From positions 1-12,031 of the forward strand of contig CAMHCZ010000043.1 of the NCBI GenBank assembly GCA_946183755.1: a stretch of DNA of 12,031 nucleotides. The letters are read 5' to 3'. The stretch's first letter is position 1, and each line of letters opens with the position of its first letter. The stretch is from an uncultured bacterium (lineage in GTDB: Bacteria > Bacteroidota > Bacteroidia > Bacteroidales > Paludibacteraceae). Both the position numbers and the translations under genes were made by a program. The notes below the pieces were generated by a model. The model had not been told where the DNA came from and ran no database searches. It saw only the letters and a list, made by a program, of their open reading frames with translations. Positions 7,701 through 12,031 of the stretch are shown here, piece after piece.

Positions 7701-8235
7701 GACGAGCGCAAGCGGCACCAACGCCCAGTCAATAACAGTCGGCGACGCCATAACCAACATCACATACAACTTCACAGGAACAGCCGCAGTGACATGGACC
7801 GGCACGGCGTCAGCCTCAACACCACCTTCAGGCATGAACGTGACAATCGGCACAAACACTATAACCATAAGCGGAACACCTGTGGACAACGGTTCTTACG
7901 GATATACAATAACAGCAAACGCAATAGCCGGAGGAACACCAGCCACAGCGACTGCCAATGGCTCGCTCAGAGTCAATGCCGTGGTTATCCCTGCGTCATG
8001 CGGCGGTTCGATAGACCTTGTGCTGAACATCAGCACGCCTGGCACATACGACATAAACATCTACAATGCCGGAGGAACGCTTGTTTACAAGGCAGCCAAA
8101 AACACGGTCATGACAGCCGGAAACAACACAATCATGATAAATCCGGGCTGCTTGGCAAGCGGAACATACACATACAAAGTGGAGAGCGGAACCACACTGA
8201 TTGACGGTCAGACTAACACCATCGTAGTTCCTTAA
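4762..8235 (+). CDS. Secreted multidomain pectate lyase, family PL1 (copy B)
   Basis: This 1157-residue paralogue of the preceding lyase has the same predicted activity on pectate outside the cytoplasm. Signal peptide 1-20 (cleavage ASA before Q21). PL1 beta-helix 21-354 with W146-I-D-H, D157/D161 for Ca2+, and the consensus RMPRCR motif (R228, R233). Then Ig-like domains at 355-458 and 459-549; an FN3-like domain at 550-785 split by a beta-rich insert (586-736); Ig-like 786-883; an uninterrupted FN3 at 884-972 in which C919 and C928 are only 8 residues apart; Ig-like 973-1073; and a C-terminal beta-rich domain at 1074-1157. It lacks the second insert and the fifth Ig-like domain of copy A. 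By eye the catalytic domains are about 60% identical, and the first Ig-like domain is more alike than that. ATG 4762 starts the signal peptide. It has its own promoter and terminator, so it is probably transcribed alone. Confidence 0.9.
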   Translation: MRKLLLAFAALLSITLGASAQTPSYCLPSAIGYASGVTGGAGKSVTLVTNQSQLATAVKNGNGIYIITQSFNVTSVIKGTGSNYTLLALPGVTLTGTLRDKSAGIFNFSGGSNIILRNLTLVGAGAYDCDASTGDDITLQGAKNVWIDHCDLSDGVDGNIDIKSSSDNITISWTKFHYDKAPKAGGSGGTDDHRFNGLIGSSSGDKPSDGTYNVSFIANWWADGCVERMPRCRNCLVQCINDYWGSKDANYYIGPENGNLYCEGCYFDNRSSKIKTSTIVKSYGGTNKIQFKDCYSPVTLPTSTTVNASASLGSYEILSATAAKTAVTNTTCGAGATLEVDLATGMVSSPCNATEPTIALTSASTTASQSLQEGNAMTNITYQYGGSANNFEITYKANGSTVSKPSWLTASKSGSVMTFSGTPTTIGSANTTYQILINSTDGSQDSEVLTASISVLPLTPGTLTLTSGSATPNVYTGQNLANIEYTYGGGATGATVSGLPSGVDYTVDAATGKVTISGTPSAAGTYNYTVTTTGGSASATKSGTITVSDPTTLATPAPTYTLSGTTANVTWSAVENASSYNIQVCSASGASGTTNASWEASGMTVGGTTSGLTLTSDLKAQTKSITYPDGYAGTTCINTQGNSSASSGMPSKRYLSFTVDGPVKIKVWFATNSNGSERGAYISDGTNEIASKTSSSSATGEILEGNYTGAGGTIYVYADASLNFSKVSVEPAAASTCNTYNTTSTSYNVTGVSDPANTTISVQAVGDGVGYESSAYAEAQSAAVAVPANITLTSSSGDATLYAYQSLPTIRYTYTGTPTVTWTGTASASTPPAGVTVNNTAGVITLTGSPTTPGNYGYTINVAAINGGTPATANASGTLTVNSPVALAAPTASYTVSGTKANVTWSAIAGATGYVIKVCSNPSDESTCDETNVSSTTASVDYSDGDVVTIMAEGDGITTANSPWATATKTATPVPASVSMTSASGTNAQSITVGDAITNITYNFTGTAAVTWTGTASASTPPSGMNVTIGTNTITISGTPVDNGSYGYTITANAIAGGTPATATANGSLRVNAVVIPASCGGSIDLVLNISTPGTYDINIYNAGGTLVYKAAKNTVMTAGNNTIMINPGCLASGTYTYKVESGTTLIDGQTNTIVVP

Positions 8236-8258
8236 GGAAACTCTACTGTGAAAACAAG

Positions 8259-8294
8259 AAAGGGAGATGCCACAAAGCGTCTCCCTTTTGTTTT
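8259..8294. terminator. Bidirectional terminator between the second lyase and the glycosyltransferase
   Basis: AAAGGGAGATGC (8259-8270) and GCGTCTCCCTTT (8277-8288) form a 12-bp stem, with one G-U pair, around a 6-nt loop. On the plus strand it is followed by TTGTTTTA. On the minus strand it is followed by a T-rich run from the A-rich 8250-8258. It therefore serves both convergent genes, ending 18 bases from the glycosyltransferase stop. Confidence 0.85.
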
Positions 8295-8306
8295 ATCTCC
8301 ACATAC

Positions 8307-9407
8307 CTACATTCGCCTGCCCTTCCATCTGTTAGGCAAGAGCCCTCCAAACGCGGAAACAATGACATAAAACGGATAAACGACAGACAGGATCACGACC
8401 TCGAAAGGCGCGACAACATTCGTCGCGCCAACTCTTTTCGCATAAGTCCTGAGGAAAGCGAAGTCAGTCAAAGCCTTAACCGCGAAAAGCAGCACGAAAA
8501 GGTAAAGATACTGCAGGCTGAAACATACACCGACGGCTGAAGCCAGCAGCGACAGATTCGCCAGCAGAACAACAACGGCAGTCACTATCGTGTCGATGTC
8601 CTTGTATGACGTGGCTTTGCCTGCCCACCTCGCACGCTGCGAGAAGAAGCCGGAAAGCGTTTCGTTAGGGAGCGTATAGACGGTGGAATCGGGCGAGAAC
8701 GAGAAGGCTATCCTGCCGCCGTTTCGTTTCACATGGTGCAGGAAGAAAACGTCATCGCCGCTCATTCTGCCATTGCCGTCGAAGGCTGAGGTGTCATACA
8801 GACTGCGTTTGAAAGCAAGATTGGCGGAGTTGCACATCGTGGCGCGGCTCCTGCAGATGCTGCCTGCCGTGGACGCCTGAAGGCTCATGAACTCCAGGCG
8901 CTGCAGTCGTTTGAACAGCGTCTGATGAGCAGACGACACATCCACCATATCGACAGGCGAAGCCAAGATATCCGCGTTGTATTCCTCGAAGTCAGCTACG
9001 ACAGAGGCAACCCAGTTCCGCTGGACACGACAGTCGGCATCGGTCGTGAGAACGACGTCGCCTTCAGCGAGCTTCACGCCAGCCGCCACAGCCGACTTTT
9101 TGCCTTCTGACGAGTTCTTCAGAATTCGCAGTCGTGGGAAGTCAGCAGCGATACGCTCGCACATGGCGAAAGTCCCGTCATCGGAATGGTCATCGACGAC
9201 AATGACCTCGTAGTCGGCGTATGTCTGCGCCTTGAGATCTGAAAGTATCTTGGTTATGTTTGCCTCTTCGTTGCGCGCGGCAATGACGACCGACACCTTG
9301 CGTGTCGCATGACCGTCATGCTTCTGGGGCGAAGAAGGCAACGCCCTCCTCCACCATTCCACGAGAACGGCATAGGCGGCAACGAATATCGGCAGCGCTA
9401 CAACCAC
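8307..9407 (-). CDS. Membrane-bound family 2 glycosyltransferase
   Basis: This 366-residue protein probably transfers sugars from nucleotide-sugar donors at the cytoplasmic face of the inner membrane; the acceptor and product are unknown. It has a short N-terminal membrane segment (about 3-18), then a GT-A domain: VSVVIAARNEE (38-48), VVDDHSDDGT (70-79), the DxD motif D123/D125, SGDD (216-219) in the acceptor/base region and QRARW (257-261), the QxxRW-like signature of processive GT2 enzymes. Hydrophobic segments at about 272-310 and 335-355 anchor the C terminus. The start is taken as GTG 9407, directly after an in-frame TGA and overlapping the end of murF by 10 bases; no ATG precedes the catalytic motifs. 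The overlap indicates co-transcription and translational coupling with murF, so an envelope glycan role is plausible but unproven. A relic of its 3' end lies at 4390-4490. Confidence 0.88.
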   Translation of the reverse strand: MVVALPIFVAAYAVLVEWWRRALPSSPQKHDGHATRKVSVVIAARNEEANITKILSDLKAQTYADYEVIVVDDHSDDGTFAMCERIAADFPRLRILKNSSEGKKSAVAAGVKLAEGDVVLTTDADCRVQRNWVASVVADFEEYNADILASPVDMVDVSSAHQTLFKRLQRLEFMSLQASTAGSICRSRATMCNSANLAFKRSLYDTSAFDGNGRMSGDDVFFLHHVKRNGGRIAFSFSPDSTVYTLPNETLSGFFSQRARWAGKATSYKDIDTIVTAVVVLLANLSLLASAVGVCFSLQYLYLFVLLFAVKALTDFAFLRTYAKRVGATNVVAPFEVVILSVVYPFYVIVSAFGGLLPNRWKGRRM

Positions 9408-10699
9408 TCAACGACCTTGTCTAAGTGATTGCCGTTCGAGCCCTTGACGAGGATTGTCTTTCCCTCTATCGGATTTGCCTTGACATCGGCTATGAGCGCG
9501 TCAACGTCGGCGTAGCGTGGGAAAGATGTCCGCGCATTGTCGAAGCAATGTCCCACAAGACGCACATCAGTCAGCCCAAACTTCTCCAGCATGTCGATTA
9601 TCTTCTGGTGCTCCTTGTCGCTGTCGGGACCGAGCTCGCGCATCTCGCCGAGGATGAGAGCCTTGTCGGGCAATGCCACCTCATTGAAGTTGTTTATGGA
9701 AGCCGCCATGCTCGTCGGGTTGGCGTTGTAGGCGTCTATTATGAGTGAATTGCGCTCGGTCTTCTTGAACTGCGAGCGGCTGTTTGTTGGTTTATAGTTT
9801 TCTATCGCGTTCTTAATCTGCGATGGCGCCACGCCGAAATAAGCGCCGACACACACTGCCGCCAGCACATTCTCCGCGTTGTAAGCACCGATGAGCGATG
9901 TCTCAAGCAGATATTCCTTGTCGTCGCCCAGAACACCGAACTTCACGGTCAGAAACGGCGAGTTTGACACCACACTGCCCCACACAAGTCCGCTCTTGTC
10001 CTTCAGTCCGTAGCCTATGCGGTTTATGCCCTCGCTTTTCTCCACAAGTATCTCGTTGTCGAGATTCACAAAGACGGAACTGTCGGACTGACGGAGGAAA
10101 TCGTAAAGCTCGCACTTGGTCTTTATCACGCCATCGAAACTGCCGAATCCGGCAAGGTGCGCACGTCCCACGTTGGTTATGAGTCCCACGTTAGGCGCAG
10201 CGATGTCAACCAATTCCTTGATGTCGCCCGGATGGCTCGCGCCCATCTCCACGACGGCTATCTGGTGCTCTTTGGTTATGCTCAGCACCGTCAGCGGCAC
10301 ACCGATGTGGTTGTTCAGATTTCCTTTGGTGTATAATATATTGTACTTCGAGCCGAGCACAGCCGACACGAGTTCCTTGGTCGTCGTCTTGCCGTTTGTT
10401 CCGGTTATGCCTACGACAGGCAGTCCGATTGCTATGCGGTGGTAGGCGGCAAGCTGCTGCAGTGTCTTCAGCACATTGTCCACGAGTATGCACTTGTCGG
10501 ACACGGCGTATTCAGCCTCGTCAACCACTGCATAAGAGCAACCCTTCTCCAGAGCCGCCTGGGCAAACTTGTTACCGTCAAAACTCTCGCCCTTGAGAGC
10601 GAAGAAAATAGAGCCAGCTGGTGTGTTGCGGCTGTCAGTCGTCACAACAGGGTGCTGCTCGTAAATTTTATAAAGATCTTCTATAGACATTCCGTTCAT
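9398..10699 (-). CDS. murF: UDP-N-acetylmuramoyl-tripeptide--D-alanyl-D-alanine ligase MurF
   Basis: MurF is a cytoplasmic ATP-dependent ligase that adds D-Ala-D-Ala to the UDP-MurNAc-tripeptide, the last cytoplasmic step in building the peptidoglycan pentapeptide. At 433 residues it is close to the family norm. Visible motifs: DSR (22-24) in the N-terminal substrate domain, the ATP P-loop GITGTNGKTTTKE (97-109), GNLNNHIGVPLT (126-137), EMGASHPGDI (151-160), NAENVLAA (274-281), DAYNANPTSM (322-331), LGEMRELG (350-357) and LVKGSNG (417-423). ATG 10699 is used; a second in-frame ATG three codons on (10690) is equally possible. It is the first gene of a two-gene minus-strand unit with the glycosyltransferase, driven by the TACCTTTG box at 10732-10725, and is divergent from aroA. 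No other mur genes are in view, so it lies outside the usual division/cell-wall cluster or at its edge. Confidence 0.96.
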   Translation of the reverse strand: MNGMSIEDLYKIYEQHPVVTTDSRNTPAGSIFFALKGESFDGNKFAQAALEKGCSYAVVDEAEYAVSDKCILVDNVLKTLQQLAAYHRIAIGLPVVGITGTNGKTTTKELVSAVLGSKYNILYTKGNLNNHIGVPLTVLSITKEHQIAVVEMGASHPGDIKELVDIAAPNVGLITNVGRAHLAGFGSFDGVIKTKCELYDFLRQSDSSVFVNLDNEILVEKSEGINRIGYGLKDKSGLVWGSVVSNSPFLTVKFGVLGDDKEYLLETSLIGAYNAENVLAAVCVGAYFGVAPSQIKNAIENYKPTNSRSQFKKTERNSLIIDAYNANPTSMAASINNFNEVALPDKALILGEMRELGPDSDKEHQKIIDMLEKFGLTDVRLVGHCFDNARTSFPRYADVDALIADVKANPIEGKTILVKGSNGNHLDKVVEWL

Positions 10700-10709
10700 T
10701 ATTTTGTCA

Positions 10710-10717
10710 TATCTTTG
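10710..10717 (+). promoter_or_regulatory. Promoter -7 box TATCTTTG of aroA
   Basis: Perfect TAnnTTTG match, 24 bases before the aroA ATG, predicting a leader of about 18 nt. No clear -33 box; that site would fall at the murF start codons. It faces the murF -7 box. Confidence 0.6.
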
Positions 10718-10724
10718 CCAACCA

Positions 10725-10732
10725 CAAAGGTA
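10725..10732 (-). promoter_or_regulatory. Promoter -7 box TACCTTTG of murF
   Basis: On the minus strand the bases read TACCTTTG, a perfect TAnnTTTG match, 25 bases before the murF ATG, predicting a leader of about 20 nt. Its -33 region would lie around the aroA start codon, and no clear TTTG is seen there. Confidence 0.6.
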
Positions 10733-10741
10733 GAAAATATA

Positions 10742-11989
10742 ATGGCTCTCACATATAAAATAACAAAACCTTCGGCGCTGAAAGCCGTAGTCGCTCTGCC
10801 GGCTTCAAAAAGCATAAGCAACAGAGCATTGATATTAAACGCGCTGGCTCAAGGCGAAACGAATCAGCTCACCAACATATCCGACTGCGACGACACCAAC
10901 GTGATGCTCAAAGCACTGACTTTCAAGTCAAACGACATAAACATCGGCGCGGCTGGCACATCAATGAGATTCCTCACCGCATTCCTTTCCGCTACTCCAG
11001 GCACATGGAGCATAACCGGAAGCGAGAGAATGAAGCAACGCCCGATAAAGATACTCGTCGAAGCGCTGAGGAAAATCGGAGCTGACATCGAATACACCGG
11101 GAACGAAGGCTTCCCTCCGCTGAAGATAAACGGCAAAGAACTGGAAGGCGGGGAAATCGAGCTGGACGGCAGCGTATCGTCGCAATACATTTCCGCACTG
11201 CTGATGATTGCGCCAAAACTGAAGAATGGACTCCGCCTCAGACTCGCAGGCGAAGTAATATCAAAACCGTACATCAAAATGACATTGAGCATGATGAAGG
11301 ACTTCGGCATTGAATCACGCTTCAGCGGCAATATCATAGAGGTGAAACCGCAAGCCTACCGCAAGACAGCCTACGAGATAGAGAGCGACTGGTCTGGCGC
11401 AAGCTACTGGTACGAGATGATGGCGATAAGCAAAAGCGGAGAAATAAAACTGAAAGGACTGAGAAAAAACAGCACGCAAGGCGACTCGCTCATAGCTGAG
11501 TATTTCAAGAATTATGGCATAAATACAGAATACACGGCCGACGGCGTGACGCTGACATACGACCAAAGCCTCACGAGCGCCGACGACACAATAGAAATCG
11601 ACTTTGTGGAACAGCCCGACATGGCGCAGACCTTCGTCGTCACGTCGTGCGCGCTCAACAAGAAGTTCCATTTTTACGGACTGCGCTCGCTCAAGATAAA
11701 GGAGACCGACAGAATAGCCGCACTGACAAACGAACTCAGAAAACTCGGCTATGTGCTTAGCGAGCCTAAGGACGGTGAATTGGCATGGGACGGCACCACA
11801 TGCGAACAGGCAGAACACGCCGCCATCGACACCTACGAGGACCACAGAATGGCGCTGTCATTCGCACCGTTTTCACTGACCGGCGCAAGCATCTGCGTCA
11901 GAAATCCTCAAGTGGTATCAAAATCATATCCGGATTTCTGGAACGACATCGCAAAAGCAGGTTTCACAATAGAGGAAACAGACCTGTAA
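10742..11989 (+). CDS. aroA: 3-phosphoshikimate 1-carboxyvinyltransferase (EPSP synthase)
   Basis: AroA joins shikimate-3-phosphate and phosphoenolpyruvate to give EPSP, the sixth step of the shikimate pathway to aromatic amino acids, in the cytoplasm. The 415-residue product is a normal length. Visible motifs: PASKSISNRAL (20-30) with K23 for PEP/S3P binding, GAAGTSMRF (69-77), SSQY (phosphoshikimate loop), QPDMAQT with D293 fitting the catalytic Asp (D313 of E. coli), KETDR (320-324) fitting K340, and DHRM (367-370). F77 stands where E. coli has P101. ATG 10742 fits the family N terminus and follows the TATCTTTG box; a longer reading frame continuing upstream from TTG/GTG codons would run through murF and its promoter and is not credible. 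It is transcribed alone, divergent from murF. Confidence 0.96.
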   Translation: MALTYKITKPSALKAVVALPASKSISNRALILNALAQGETNQLTNISDCDDTNVMLKALTFKSNDINIGAAGTSMRFLTAFLSATPGTWSITGSERMKQRPIKILVEALRKIGADIEYTGNEGFPPLKINGKELEGGEIELDGSVSSQYISALLMIAPKLKNGLRLRLAGEVISKPYIKMTLSMMKDFGIESRFSGNIIEVKPQAYRKTAYEIESDWSGASYWYEMMAISKSGEIKLKGLRKNSTQGDSLIAEYFKNYGINTEYTADGVTLTYDQSLTSADDTIEIDFVEQPDMAQTFVVTSCALNKKFHFYGLRSLKIKETDRIAALTNELRKLGYVLSEPKDGELAWDGTTCEQAEHAAIDTYEDHRMALSFAPFSLTGASICVRNPQVVSKSYPDFWNDIAKAGFTIEETDL

Positions 11990-11998
11990 ATACATTTT

Positions 11999-12029
11999 TT
12001 TGTCGTTATCTATTTTTTAATTAATTTTG
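11999..12029 (+). promoter_or_regulatory. Bacteroidota promoter for a gene beyond the right edge
   Basis: TTTG (11999-12002), a 19-base spacer and TAATTTTG (12022-12029) match the Bacteroidota consensus of TTTG about 19-21 bases before TAnnTTTG at every fixed position. It is the best promoter in the window. It lies 10 bases after the aroA stop in very AT-rich DNA and should drive a plus-strand gene outside the window. No terminator for aroA is seen before it. Confidence 0.7.
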
Positions 12030-12031
12030 CA

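Noticed and set aside
7650..8204. A 184-codon open frame inside the second lyase gene
   Set aside because: It overlaps a strongly supported gene in another frame, is rich in Arg, His, Gln and Asn from frame-shifted reading of Ser/Thr/Gly codons, and has no promoter or recognisable motif.
8683..9213. Several short plus-strand open frames opposite the glycosyltransferase
   Set aside because: All lie antisense to the conserved GT2 motifs and show no features of their own.
10439..10741. A 101-codon upstream extension of AroA
   Set aside because: It runs antisense through the start of murF and across both promoters, and the known family N terminus begins at ATG 10742.
11315..11845. A 176-codon minus-strand open frame inside aroA
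   Set aside because: It is antisense to a complete, motif-rich aroA and looks like a by-product of its codon use.

Overview
The window looks like chromosomal DNA of a Bacteroidota bacterium, most likely Bacteroidales and Prevotella-like. Promoter-like sites follow the TAnnTTTG (-7) form of that phylum, start codons lack a clear Shine-Dalgarno sequence, and the secreted enzymes carry strings of Ig-like and fibronectin-III-like domains typical of Bacteroidota polysaccharide degraders. I place it no more finely than that. No RNA gene, CRISPR array, insertion sequence, phage gene or defence system is visible.

Layout. Positions 1-175 are a non-coding leader. Positions 176-4312 (+) encode a 1378-residue secreted family PL1 pectate lyase. 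Positions 4313-4761 are intergenic and hold a terminator, the decayed 3' end of a glycosyltransferase gene on the minus strand, and a second copy of the leader. Positions 4762-8235 (+) encode a paralogous PL1 pectate lyase of 1157 residues. A bidirectional terminator separates it from a convergent minus-strand pair, murF (10699-9398) followed by a membrane family-2 glycosyltransferase (9407-8307), which overlap by 10 bases. Only 42 bases after the murF start, aroA (10742-11989, +) runs the other way. The window ends on a near-perfect promoter for a gene lying outside it.

The two lyase genes are a tandem duplication. The duplicated unit included the leader, the lyase gene, its terminator and the 3' tail of the convergent glycosyltransferase; the tail left behind the first copy is now a frameshifted relic. 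The leaders are about 90% identical by eye, although the coding sequences diverge sharply from just after the start codon. This suggests that shared control (operator-like palindromes, a -7 box, and a hairpin at the predicted 5' end of the mRNA) has been kept while the enzymes diverged. Both lyases have Ig-like domains and FN3-like domains, some of the latter split by an inserted beta-rich domain at a two-cysteine loop. The first copy has one more insert and one more Ig-like domain than the second.

The other genes are housekeeping: MurF completes the peptidoglycan precursor, AroA makes EPSP in the shikimate pathway, and the glycosyltransferase probably builds a surface or envelope glycan. I see no dedicated new system. 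The most notable points are the duplication relic, the conserved leader, the domain-in-domain architecture and the face-to-face murF/aroA promoters.
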